64,000 nucleotides of DNA, taken from Mugil cephalus (Eukaryota > Chordata > Actinopteri > Mugiliformes > Mugilidae). Under the pieces are notes generated by a model that saw only the letters and a list, made by a program, of their open reading frames with translations, did not search any database and was not told the DNA's origin. The stretch's first letter is position 1; each line of letters opens with the position of its first letter. Location: assembly GCF_022458985.1 (NCBI RefSeq), contig NC_061785.1, positions 6,004,204 to 6,068,203 on the forward strand, given 5' to 3'. Of this stretch, positions 47,605-59,880 are shown in pieces. Both the position numbers and the translations under genes were made by a program.

Positions 47605-48479
47605 CGCGTCTTTTGCGTAATTGGCGCCTCGACGCATGCGCTCCCTCTGCGTCCCGTGTGGCTTTGGGATAGTTTGACCGGCGAATGGACGTGACTAAAG
47701 CCTCGTTTTGTGAAGTCAACAAAATATAATTAACAAAATGCCCCTGGGTTTATAGCAGCCATGTCCTAAATAGTAGAAAAAAGACATGTTGTGCATTGGG
47801 TGTTTTAACTCTTAATGCATTTATTTTTATTTATATTTTTTTTTACATTTCTGTTTTCCTTGGATAACCAGACCGTAATTAGTTGATAGTAGTTAACTAG
47901 AAGTTTGCAACATTAGTGAACTTGTGACTCAAAAAATGTGATAAATAACCAAGTGAGAGGGCCTCTTCGGTCACACTCCCTCCAACGTGCGTGGATATCC
48001 ATCTCTATGCTTCACATTTCTCCAACTTTCTCCTTTCAATCACGCAGCCTGTCATGTGTCAGTTCCCTGTCCTGCGCGGCAGCTATCTGTCAGCTGTCTG
48101 CAGATTTTATTTTTTTATTTTTATTTTTTAGCCTCTTCTCAGTCAGATTCAGGTCAGCTACTGTAAAGAGAATTCACGAGGTGCGTCTCTTCCCGTCCAT
48201 CACAATTGAGGCCTTTTATTTTTTAAGTTCGCCTTGATTTGTGTGTCTTTTCTAATTGGAGACGCAGAGCTCAAACTCCTCTGCAGATATTGATTTAATA
48301 GCGTGTCATTTTAATTTATTTTTGTAGGAAATTAAAAATAAACCTCCGTGTTTCCGCAACATTTAAGCCAAAAAAAGAATCACGCGTTTTATTCCAAGTC
48401 TAATTTATAAAATAAAAAACTCTCTCGTGGCGGCCATTAATCGTTAAAGCTTCCCCCGTTTCTTCCCATCGAAATAGAC

Positions 48480-48720
48480 CCACTTATCTTATTACTCAAT
48501 AGCCTATAAATGTCTTGCTGATCAGGCGAAAGTTAAACATATGCAAGTGTTTTTTGATTGATAACAGGGGTGCTGTTTTCGGCAACGGCTGTCAGGCTCT
48601 GACACAGCGCTTTGAGTTATTAGGGCAGAGAAGGGCGACCATAAATTTCGACCGTCAGGCAAAAACTCCTTTATTCTGGACGTGATGGATGGCTCGCAGC
48701 GGCAGACACCAAATTCTCGG
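48480..48720. promoter_or_regulatory. Candidate conserved non-coding element upstream of znf503
   Basis: A repeat-free block with GATAACAGGGGTGCTG, GGCTGTCAGGCTCTGACA, TTGAGTTATTAGGGCAG and CATAAATTTCGACCG lies about 1 kb upstream of the candidate promoter. Paired TGTCAG/CTGACA cores resemble TALE-homeodomain sites. Inferred. Confidence 0.3.
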
Positions 48721-49839
48721 CTTTATCCTTAAATGGCTGCACCTTTTTTTTTTTTTTTCCGTCGCCTTTATTCATTACTATTAAACAGAAAGCTTTGAAA
48801 TGTAGTATTTCACAAAAAGGACGTTCATGCAAATTCATGCCTACACATGGACAAGTCGTGTTGGTGATGCCTAATTAAGGATAAAATAAATAAATAAAAA
48901 AAAAATAAAAAACTTCTTTAGAGTTTATTAAGTGAGGTCAGGTTGAATAAATATTGTTTCTATTATTCAAAATTCAACTAAATTAAGTAAAATAGATTTT
49001 TAATTCATGACAACTTTTCTTTTGATCCTTCAAAGTAACTTTTTCCCTTTTCCTTGTTTGTTCACAGTTCTTCTATTAGTGGCCACTTTCTGCCCTTATC
49101 TTTATCCTTGGCCACAGAAAACACAAAGTGATAAACAAGACACTGGGCAATAAGTGAACAAAATACAGGTTTAGAATATAGATCTACCTTTTAAAAGGAC
49201 AAACTAATGTTTTTGTTTCCTAAAGTATTTTGTCTGATTTTATTTGGGGCTCATAATAAATCAAATTGAGCTCCATTCCTTCCTCCAGCACTTTTATTTT
49301 GTCTGTAGGTTAACGTTTGATATTAAGTTTTTCTGTGCGGCGGAGAGAACTTCGCACATATACTGTAGGAAAATAAAGGCGGTTAACGTTACCGTGACGT
49401 GAGCTTCTATTGTAACCGCATTATATAAAGCGCGTTGTATAATTCAGATCTGGAGGCTGATGGTTTGTCTGCACAGGGTTGAGACGACAAATGCGTACTT
49501 GTAATAGCGCGGCTTTTGTCTTAGTTGAATCAGATGTTGTCAGCGTTTGTTTTATGGCGTGATAACTCGGCTCACGACGGAATGTAAAAGTGATATTTTT
49601 TCGCTTTTCTTTCAGTCATCCAGACACTTTAGATGTTGCATAGGAAGATTCATCCAAAAAAACAAGGAGGTAACTCCACTCTTTATACATGTGCTTTAAA
49701 ATCCCCACAAAGGACTTTAAACTATTAGAAAAAAAACTGAGCTGCAAACTCCCTTGACATATAGGCTTTTTTTGAAAAAAAAAAAGAAAAAAAAGTATCG
49801 TTTATAAATGCAGCATTATAATGTCGAGCAAATGGAATA

Positions 49840-50250
49840 AGAAATTCCCTCGACGTGACATGAAAATTCACCCCCGTGGCAGCCGGCGCAGGGCGCGCCG
49901 CGTCAGCAGCCAGACAGGCCGACTGGATCTGACAGGTAAAAAGGGGAGATGATGGTTAGAAGGTGCTATTGTTTCACGCCGCTTTCTTGACCTGTCAGGT
50001 CCCCGGCGCGGAGGCCTGGATGGAGGACCTCCTTGTCACATGAAAACAGTCTTAAAAGGCCGTTATCCAGACTATGGTGATTGCTCCTGTTTAATTGATT
50101 TGCTTTGCACTGAGGCCTGTCACATTAATAATGGTTAAGTACAGCCCCAGTGTGTCACCCGGAGTGGGGCGTCTATCGGGAAATTAACAGCCTTAACTAA
50201 CTGCTGTCTGTGAAGCAAGAGCTGCACTTTCATACTCGGGCTGAAACTAT
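49840..50250. promoter_or_regulatory. Candidate enhancer with multiple TALE-type (TGACAGG) sites
   Basis: Three TGACAGG sites (Meis/Prep/TGIF core): 49930-49936 plus, 49991-49997 minus, 50116-50122 minus. The block is repeat-free with a CpG-rich core (GGCGCAGGGCGCGCCGCGTC) and AT-rich homeodomain-like motifs (CTGTTTAATTGATTTGC, CACATTAATAATGG). It lies about 2.3 kb beyond the candidate TATA box. Confidence 0.38.
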
Positions 50251-53059
50251 GGCGACTACATGCTGTAGACACTCTCGTCCCCCCCCATATACGTCGTCAG
50301 TCGCAGTTTGACCTCTTTCTTTAAGTAGCTGCATACACGGGATATGGCTTCACTATTGTACACCCTTCTCATTATGAGCTACCATCCAGAGTGAAACAGA
50401 GAGCTACACTGACAAGTAAATGGTGCTGAGTGAATAAAACTCAGGTTATGCTCTCCACCACTTCACAGGAGCCTTTGACAGGTTGCACTAGACATTAAGT
50501 CTCTCTAATATTTCCATGACTGACTGACAGCTTGAAATTGCTCCCATCACCTTGATAGCATGGTAATGCACCTTGCATGCGGACTGTCTTTAAAGTGCAG
50601 GAAATTAGACTCCAAGTTGAGATTCCCCTTTCAACCAAATATGACAAGAAAATAGACTGCTTTTCTTTCTGAGCCCGGAGAGGAGGGGAGAGAAAAAAGG
50701 CCCCACAGAAGCTGGCACGGAATAAGAGGTTATAGGCGAATGTGTCAGGAAGTATTACAGATATTATGTGTTTAAGACAGGACATTTCAGATACTTAGTA
50801 GTCATACCCATTCCCCTTGACTGCACTCGAGATACCCCCCCAACCCCCCAATCTGTGTCAAATACTGAATCGTTTGACTTCATTTGCAAGAGCTCAACTC
50901 GGAGCCGACGCAAAAGAACTTACGCCGATCTCGCCGGAAGTCAGGCGACGGGAGCGCAGCGTGACGGGAGACAGTCGGGGAAAAGTTGAGGTGCAGCCAA
51001 GATCGTGGCGGTGAAGGGTCTTTTTCACTTTGTCTCCTCAATTAGTTAAAGCTGGTCAGGAGCAGAAAGTAAAGCCTGCGGAGATTATGCGCTGTCGTCC
51101 ACTCGCCGTCAGGTAGGTTGAGGATCCTGGCGCGTTGCAGTCATGCTGTAGAGAAGAATTAACTTCACCTAACCTCCCTGTTAGCACTGGAACCGGTCGC
51201 TCAATTCAACCTGACAGCTGCCATATTACTGCTTCAGAACTTTGTGGAAACTTCAAGAAGCTCCTGCTGCACTTGTACGTGTCTATTAGCTTCAGGAGAA
51301 CAACGAGTATCCAATATCCTCTCCTCATTAAGGCTTGCAAATAAAATAATGAATGTGTTCATTACCTATTTAATCACCTGGTTTGCCGTAAAATAATGCA
51401 AATCCGAAGATACTGTCATTTCAAGGATATATAAGGCAGTTTTTTTTCTTGATAAATTGTGGGAACCCTCTTCTTTTGGTACTGGATCACAAATGAGTTT
51501 TCTTGTTTGTGACGCAGACGGCGAAAGATCAACATCCTTCACATCAGCACCAGATGCTGATCCCCCCCACGTTTCCCCAAGATTTAATTTATTGAGCCTA
51601 AGTCGGGGGGAGGAAATGTACAGGTAGCTTGTTATGACGCTGGAAGCACTGCGCAGGTCGGGGATGAATGTCTGTGATGGGCAGATTATTCAGACTAAAG
51701 CAGGCCTAAAGAATGATCTTGTCACATCTCACCGGCCGGATTAGGGATACGCAGGAGGAGCCGCTTCAGTCAGGAATTAGCGTCATGCGGTCGGCCTCCG
51801 AGACGAGCATGCAAGGTATTCACCGAGACAGGCTTGGACACTTACCGCTCCATTTGTCTACTTAGTGATCAAATACCGAGGCTGATGGTTATTTCTCTGT
51901 CGTTTGTGGTTTATGTGATACGTGTTCCTCTGTATGTATTTTTTTTTTTGTGGGGGGTAAAATTGCATGAATTTCAAAGATCAGACCCCGAGGCCACAGG
52001 GTTCATTTAGCATCTTTTTTTATACATACATTACATGCAGTTACTCATATGAATTTGCAAAATATCAGATGCAGCAGATGCCATCTCGATGCCCACAGCA
52101 GCACCTGCTATATTTATGTCTTCGCATTTGAGAGCGCGAGTGTCTTGAGGCGATCAGAATGAGCTATTACGGTGATGATTGAAAAGGGAGGGAGCAGGCA
52201 AGCTAAAAGACAAAGTAGAAGAGGCCTGACAAATGAAATCAAACTTCATAAGACCTGCCAGTGGTGTCAGTTGTTATCCATATCTCAAGCGCATTATGGT
52301 ACTGCGACGCAGCGCTCTGCCTTCTCATCTGTCGGCTCAAATTCATCACATTCTCGACTGTTTCTTTTAAGTCACAAGTGTCAGTGTGAAGAGGAGTCTT
52401 AATTGACAACTGAGTGGCACGGACGTGGACCGCAGCCTTTATTTTGGTGCCAGGAAGGGGTTGTGTTGTTTTGATGAGCTATTATTGGCAGAAGCCAGTA
52501 GCAGATAGCAGTCGGCCTGGAAATGGGAAGTGACATCAGACAGAGAGGAGCTTGTCATTGTCTTCAGGCGAGTTCAGTCTCGCTGTAAGTTAAGGAACAG
52601 CCTGTTGAAATGTCACTCAGCAGACTTTCTTATCTTTTGAGGGGAAGGAATTTGGGTTGATTTGGTTGAATTTTTTCGACGTTTGGCAGACGGCTTTAGA
52701 ATAGCTAAAACAGCTTGGCACGATTTCAGGAAGATTCTTTCTGGTGAATTAGATTTGTTGTGTAGAACATGAAAAGCTATCGCCAGCCTCCAGCCTTCTT
52801 ATGCAGCACATTTGAGATTTGTTGGCCCACATTCGGCTCGCCGCTTCTCAATATCTCCAGCAAAACCTCCGGTAAAAGTAAAATGTAATTAAAGCTTGTC
52901 CGTGTGCAAAAAAAACAAACAAACACTTGTGTGGTATCTAGCAGTGGAGTTAGTGTTGTTTGGGCTGTGTGTGTAAACAACGTTGGGTTGTAGGTCCAAA
53001 TCTATACATAACGCTCCACCTTTTAGTTTGTGCCGTCACCATTCATGACACTTCAAACT

Positions 53060-53665
53060 GTGAAGCCCTGTCCACATGTGAAGCGTTTCGCTCGTTGCCT
53101 GCTGTCTTTGTAGCTGACATTTGGGCCTCGTTCACACAAATACGATTTTAGGTGAAACGCCATAAGTCTTGCAAGTTTCTGCCGACCATCATCACGAATC
53201 TGGATTTTTCGGTGACTGGAACCGCACCTTTGTGAATCCAGGTCCCAGGGTGGAAAAAAAACAAATATGGAGGCCGGGCAGTTTCTTTCTTCATTCGTGT
53301 GGACGCCTGATACAAACACGATGATGTCATTGCATCACACCAAACGACGTCAATGGTGGACCACTGGCTTGTGACGGCGCTGCATCAGATATCGACTCTT
53401 TTTGGGTCGTTAGGACAGTATATACTGTTGCTTTGCCACTTTGACGAGCTAAAAAAGGCATGTTTGTGTACAGCACGCAGGGTTGATGCACTTGCTCCGC
53501 CTCTTCTACTTTTTCTCTGTAGCAGAACAGCGCCACGCGTAGGCCTGCGATGTGTACTACAGGCGGTTTTGCAATGGATCCATCTTTACGGAGAAGTTCT
53601 CGAAATGAAGCAAAGGAAAACTGGAAAAAAAATACCTTTTTTGTACATGTGAACGTGCTCTGAAC
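53060..53665. mobile_element. Interspersed DNA-transposon-like repeat
   Basis: The left part CCCTGTCCACATGTGAAGCG and GGGCCTCGTTCACACAAATA CGATTTT, and the right part GTACATGTGAACGTGCTCTG, resemble the CCTGTCCACAC...GTGTGAACG ends of common fish repeats. The interior has CTGGAACCGCACC and GTGTGGACGCC, again family-like. Non-autonomous; the class (Harbinger/hAT type) is not settled. Confidence 0.45.
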
Positions 53666-55251
53666 ACTGGTTGTCTAGGTAACCCTAAGTGAATGAGCGT
53701 AAAACAAATGCAACACTGATATATTTTCCTGTTTTAAAAAGAAAAAGGCCGCCAACGCCAATGCTGCTCCAGGTAGGAACCAAAGTCGTGGCCGACGTTT
53801 CCTCTGTAAGATCTTGGTGTTTCCTTAACCTTTTATGTAATATCACGATCAAATCTATCGTGAACATGCCAACATGACGTGCCAGAGAAGAAGATAGTAG
53901 CATGGCTGTAGACTTTTAATGCTATGAACACTAAAACTGTACCGTACTGGGGCATTGGGACTTTTCAAAGACAGATATCTTTAAACATGAGCAAATACAA
54001 CTAAATCTATCCGTTACATTATCTGGCTGCACACCGCTGGAGGTGAGAAGGAAAAACATATTTTTCAATATATAAATATTACAGCCATCGTAATGACTAA
54101 TGTAAACTATTGTTCTCGATTCCGCAACCAGCACCCTGAGCACATCTGGCATTTATAACCAGCTCACAGTAAATCAATGAGGCGTCTGTAACGCGCAGCT
54201 CAATAGAAGCACTTCATAATCACAATGTTCTCCTCTAATATTCACTCAGCTGGAGTACAGTGTAAATAAATAGCCCTCGGCGCAGTGCATCTTACTGTAC
54301 ATTGATCATGAGCACGAGACCCCAGGCAACAATGCACAAAAGAAAAATGGCTTCCTGATTTTCACTCATCCGAGGCTCTGTAGCCCTTAATAGACAGAAT
54401 CAGAATGTCTGCTGCGGTGTTGCAGGCTTTATGAGACCATTACCGCTTTTTATTGTGTATCCCTGGACTAATGGCTTTCTATAGTCTCTCTGATTTACGG
54501 CCTGTCAGCTTTGTGGCTGTCCATTAGAACGGGAGGTTGACATGAAGCCAGTGGCTGAAGTGCCCACTGTTAAAAAAATAAGGAAGTCGTGTCTCGCACA
54601 TAGACTCCAGACTCCTAAACACATTCACGGCGGCTTGTTTTCCAGCCCGTGCTTCTCTTTTCATATCCCCTTCTGCTTCGTAGGTGCTTCCACAAAGTCA
54701 TTAAGTGACATAAATGAGACATGTCTACAGTAGGCGGTAGGAAAAATAGAAGTCTGTCAAATCCATTAATGTGCATTAACACATAATACGTGAAATCAGA
54801 TGCTTTAAACTGTTTTTTTTTTTTTTTTTTATACAGATGCATAAACAATTGTCTTAGTACTTAAACACGTCATTAAATATTAGTTTGCCATTAGTATTTT
54901 ATTTTCAGCTTTGATCTTGTGACATGTTTATGGGATGGGTGGTGTCCTTTTAGTGAAATACTGTGTGACTCATTCACACTTATATAGTCGAGGATTAGAG
55001 GAGCTGACATTAGTCATACCTGGCAAATTATTTTCTGGCTTATTGCAAATTGGATTTTATTCCCTTAGTTTCAGCCAACATTCTCATCGTTATTAATAAT
55101 AAAATATGGCAGCATTTTTATTAAATTATTTTATTAGTCAGTAGGCAGGAAAGTGAGTGATACGCCGCAGAGCTCCCCAGCAGACCTCAGCCGATGATGC
55201 TGGCGTTTAAACAGTCAGCAGGACCGCTAGCACGGCCCGTGATCAGATTAG

Positions 55252-55645
55252 GTAGGTTAGATGAAACAACTCCCTACTTATTTGGGGGAGAAGAAGACAG
55301 TCTCCAGGTGGCCTCCTCCTGCGAGTAGCTAAAGAGTAGATGCCAGGTTGCATGCCCTTTACGCAAAACCAAAGTCTTCACAATCTCCACACCTTCACCC
55401 GGCTGAGGACAGACGTGGGACGTTTTGGTGTCGCAATGCAGAGATGGGGTCTGGCGGGCAACGCTAGAACATGTGATGACCAGCTGCCCCAAATACCAGC
55501 CACCAAATGGTGATCGTGGCCTAATTGACCTGGATGATGACACATTGGATTGACTCGCTGCAATGGAGCTGAAGGTTTCGTAACATACAAAGAAGAAGAT
55601 AAGATCGATTAGATGAAACAACCCCCGCTTATTTGAAGGAAATTA
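55252..55645. repeat. Pair of direct repeats flanking a 320-bp segment
   Basis: TTAGATGAAACAACTCCCTA CTTATTTGGGG at about 55257 recurs as TTAGATGAAACAACCCCCGC TTATTTGAAGG at about 55610. The copies are about 353 bp apart in the same orientation. The enclosed segment has a 115-aa minus-strand frame with no identified family. Consistent with a small tandem or LTR-like unit, or a retroelement fragment. Confidence 0.55.
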
Positions 55646-58497
55646 CATCAATGTAGACCAACTAAGATGTTTCTAGACAAAAAAAAGTTGCACTTGACCA
55701 TGCCACAAATACGTCCTGCACCATTACAAGAGGACATAACTCATCATACCAGCAGGTGACAGATGACAGTAGCAAATTAGGCCACACCACCATTTGGGTG
55801 GAAACAAACCACTAGCAGTATCCCCCTCGTAGTCAGTGTTTGTTTTGTGTTGCTAGCGTTTGTCGGACGGAAAACGGGCGAAATGGGAAAACGTTAGTCA
55901 GGCAGACACGTATATAAATAATGTGTATCAGAGCGATACTCAGTGAGGTTTCATAGAGCTAGAGCACAGAGTTAGCTTACTGACCGAGAAATGGGTGAAC
56001 TAACAACTCTGGTGACTGTTATTAGCTAATGTTAGTCATTAACATTAATAATTTAAAGCGATTAAGTGTTTGCTGCACACAAGTTTCCGTCTTTATCAAC
56101 CCAGTTTATTTTTTATGGCCAAACATTTGTTTTTTGTCCCTTTTTCTTGAGGGAAGCATAGAAAATCTCAGAGTTTTATCCTTTTAATTGTTTATAGAAC
56201 AATACACAACACCGTAACTTCTCCTTTGTTTTCACGCATAAGGGGGAGTGGCCTTTTCAGCAACGTAAGGATACTGTCTTCTATAGTGGTTTGGATTGCT
56301 CATTAAAAAAAAAAAAAAAAAACAATTAGGAACTATTAGCTGGGAGGCCAGAAAGCTAAGAAGAAACAGAAACCATTGATTGAACAGCCAATCAGAGAGG
56401 TTTTCCTCTCCAGCTCACTCCACCTCTGAATCAACGCCCTCAATTGTCCGAAAAGCTGCCACTAAAACTACTGCTAACAGCGCTAATGTTGAGTGAAAGG
56501 CCAACCATCAACTTGTTGTGTCACAGCTACTACTTTTTCATCCTCAACATTATGCAGTTATCCTGTGCGTGGAAGGATTAATGAACCAAGTAGCTCGATA
56601 ATTTGACTTGACTGTTTCAAAATCTCTGCAATTAGTTACGGAGACTGTGGCCAAAACATGTTGCAAATATTATTTTTTTTTTGAAAAAATGGGAATTATC
56701 CTTTAATCTTTGTTTTATCACGTAGCAAACGTGAATGCAGAATGAAGAGAATAAACCATTTTTCACCCTGACACGCAGCTGGTGCAGATCATTATGTTAA
56801 TATTGGTTCCAGTTTGAGGTTCCTGAACAGCCTGAACATGCTAGCTCACTGACACGGACACTTAAAATCACAAATGTCTTCTATGAAACAGAAAGTGCTT
56901 CTTTAAATTAGTTCACCATCTGATTCACTCCAGATCAATGTTTCATTTTTTCCAACCGAAATGACGAGACAAGCTCGGGCCAAATGTCAGAAAAGAACAA
57001 AGCTCGGAGATGAAAATCAGACCTGCTCCGCGTTGCCGTCGCTGCCAGGACGAGCACATGCAGACAAACAGGAAGGAATGTTTAATTTAAAGGGGATCGT
57101 AAACGGATCAGTATACAAGAAAGCCACCTTAGACTTTTATCTCCGTTGGCTCTTATATGACCTTTCATGCTGCGTTTTTTTTTTTATTTACAGCTAGACT
57201 AACTTTAAAGCCCCCCGAGGCGCGGGACAGTGGTCTTACCTCAGATAATCTGTCCCGAATCTTCCATAAACCTGACTTTATTAGCTCATACACGAGGATC
57301 ATCCACGTGGAATTAGAGCAAAAAAAAAAAAGAAATTAACCGTGACAATTTAACTTCCTTCAGATGTTTCGGATCGGAAACCACCTCTTTCATAATACAC
57401 CTTGTAACTATTGTACACTACGTGAAAGAAAAAAAGAAAAATACCGCGGACAACTTGTCAATATTGAACAGTTTTCCCTAATCGTTAGTGCTGTATAAGA
57501 GGCACGGTCGGGGGTGAGGCAGGTGATCCCTGATGGGGGTGGAGCCGGTCCTGCTTCACACAAAATCAATTCTGGCCTTTGGTGTTGCCAAGCCAGCGGG
57601 GTAGGGGGCGAAGAGGGTTGGAAGAGAGGGTGGGGGGGGGGAACACATGTCTGACACCTTCTGACTTTTTCATGAGGAACTGTTTGAAGTTTTAAACCCC
57701 CACAGAGGATTCTTGGGGCGATGAATATAAAAAGGGGGGTGCAGCTTTAAAGCTCAGGCATATTATCATCAGTGGAGTCCGTTATGCGGTTTGATGAGGA
57801 AAGTCGAATGATTTACATTTTAAGACCTGTAAAAATCGCTAACAACATTTCACGCTTTGAAAGCCGATTTATTTGACCGTCGTTATAATGGCCCTTCGAT
57901 AATGCCGCGTGTTTTCTTTTATGATGGACGTCCTTTCATTATAAGCTCCTCTTAAGTCCGTCCTCGTCTCGAGTGGTTCTGTTCACGCGCCGCGGTGGGC
58001 ACAAAGAAGAGGAGCATGACCTCAAAGCATCTTTTGTTGCCGAGGCAGCGGAGGGTGGTGACTGGGATTCATGTGATGGGGTGAGGAGGTGTGGTAGGTA
58101 CTAAAGAGGGTAGGCTGGCAATGACAAGCTTGAGTCCTGCAGTCCTGGTGGTCCTGTCCTTCAGCGGCTCTTAGAATGGCTCTGCATGCCATTCCCCATG
58201 TTCATCTCCAAATCTGAAGAGTTTCTGACAGTGTTTTAATGACTGCAGTTTGAGAAAAATTGGCGGTTTCCTCTTGTTCGGGGCTGATGATGCTGTTGAA
58301 CATCAAGTTAGTTTGATGTGTCTTTTGTCTTAGATTCCCTTGTTGACCACAGCATATCTGGACCTCAGCCTTTCTTTGTTTCCATGAACCTCTGCAGAGC
58401 TCGGACAGCGGTGTGTCTGTGGAGGTTCTCGGTCATCCAGGTCATGGTGTATACAAAAAAAACAAAGGCGTCTGGACTTCTCGTGCCACTTTCTTCG

Positions 58498-59169
58498 TTT
58501 CCATTCCCCTTAGAAATGTGCAAAACTTAAATATCGCAACAAAAAGCTGGTAATGGAAACGCCTTCATTTTGAAAAACCTCTCAAATACCTAAAGCTAAA
58601 ACACTTTTACGCTCTCATGAGGTGGTTTTTCAGACGTATCGATATCAAAGTGCATGACGTGCGTAACGCAGCTCACGTGACCAGTTCATCTTCCTCAAAG
58701 TGAAGTCTTGCGTGACGAGAATTTAAGAGAACAAGGGGTTGTCTCAAGACGAGACTTTATGAGAGTTACAGCTCATTGCTCAGCTCAATGGAAACACCTA
58801 CAAAGTGCAATTGTACTTTGAAATTTCAGAAATATCGCTTTTATTTTGAGAAAAACTGTAACAGAAATGCAGCTACTGACATTTTATCCATATTCCAAGA
58901 TTAATATTTGACTGGAGATTACAGTCTTCCAGTTACAGTGGTTAAAGGTGTTATTTTTGTCTTCAAATAAACTGGTCACATGACCCCCTGCGTCATCTCC
59001 AGCGACGCCAGTGCACTTTTATATCGATACGTCTGAAAAACCACCTCATGAGCGTGCAAAAGTGTTTTAGCTATAGATATTTGAGAGGTTTTTCGAAATG
59101 TAGGTGCTTCTATTACCAGTTTTCTTACTGCGATATTTGGGTTTTTTGCATTTCTAGAGGGAATGGAAA
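58498..59169. mobile_element. Foldback element with ~157-bp terminal inverted repeats
   Basis: 58498-58654 and 59012-59169 are near-perfect reverse complements. Shared blocks include TTTCCATTCCC, GAAATG, AAATATCGCA, GGTAAT, GAAAAACCTCTCAAATA, GCTAAAACACTTTT, CTCATGAGGTGGTTTTTCAG and ACGTATCGATAT. The ~360-bp centre carries further GGAAAC and AAATATCGC motifs, hinting at a nested or rearranged copy, and no transposase. A target duplication was not evident. It is a non-autonomous teleost DNA transposon. Confidence 0.85.
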
Positions 59170-59734
59170 TACAGCAACTGACTCTTTCTCCAATCAAAGC
59201 AATCTGAGCATTTGTACTCGTTGTTCTGTGATTACACCGCCATACAAAACTCTAATTGGAAGTATGACTTGTGTGCCACTGCGTTGATCTTGGTGTTGGA
59301 GTTGCTGTTACTGGTACCACTGCAATGCAGAAAAGAGAAGATGTCGGAGTAGATGTTGTGTCAGACATTTGGTCCGATCAAGGCAGAAGGTGAATATTTT
59401 AGGTTTCTCAGGCCACTGAGAGACGTGGATGAGGAAATTCATTTCAGATTGCAGATCACTGCAAGGTCTAACTACAGATCTATGTGATGCAAAACATTAA
59501 ACTTAGCTTTAGTCATGGGATTATAGCAGATGGTTCAAGATTGTCATGAGATATTCATTTCCAAACTCTACACATCTATCTCACCTAGGATTTGTATGTT
59601 CGAGATATATGGTTCAGTAGATAGTGTTTGATTCCATGTTGGACGGTTGCTGATATATTTCATGTGTGACCCTTCTAAAATAACTGGTAATGAATCACTG
59701 CCGTGCATTAACTGACCATACTTTTCACATAAGA

Positions 59735-59880
59735 CATTATTTATTTATCCCACGAATGGGAAATTTCCTTGTCACAGTAGCACACAATTTGAGAAGAATA
59801 TAATAAAAATATACAAAAAATAACAACACTGAAAAATATAGAGAAAAATAAAAATATAAAGACATTTCAGACAACCTCTG
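59735..59880 (-). mobile_element. LINE 3'-end fragment, minus orientation
   Basis: ATTTATTTATCCCACGAATG GGAAATTTCCTTGTCACAGT is the reverse complement of a typical teleost LINE tail (ACTGTGACAAGGAAATTTCC then CATTCGTGGGATAAATAAAT). It is followed in that orientation's upstream side by A/T-rich sequence. Truncated. Confidence 0.5.
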
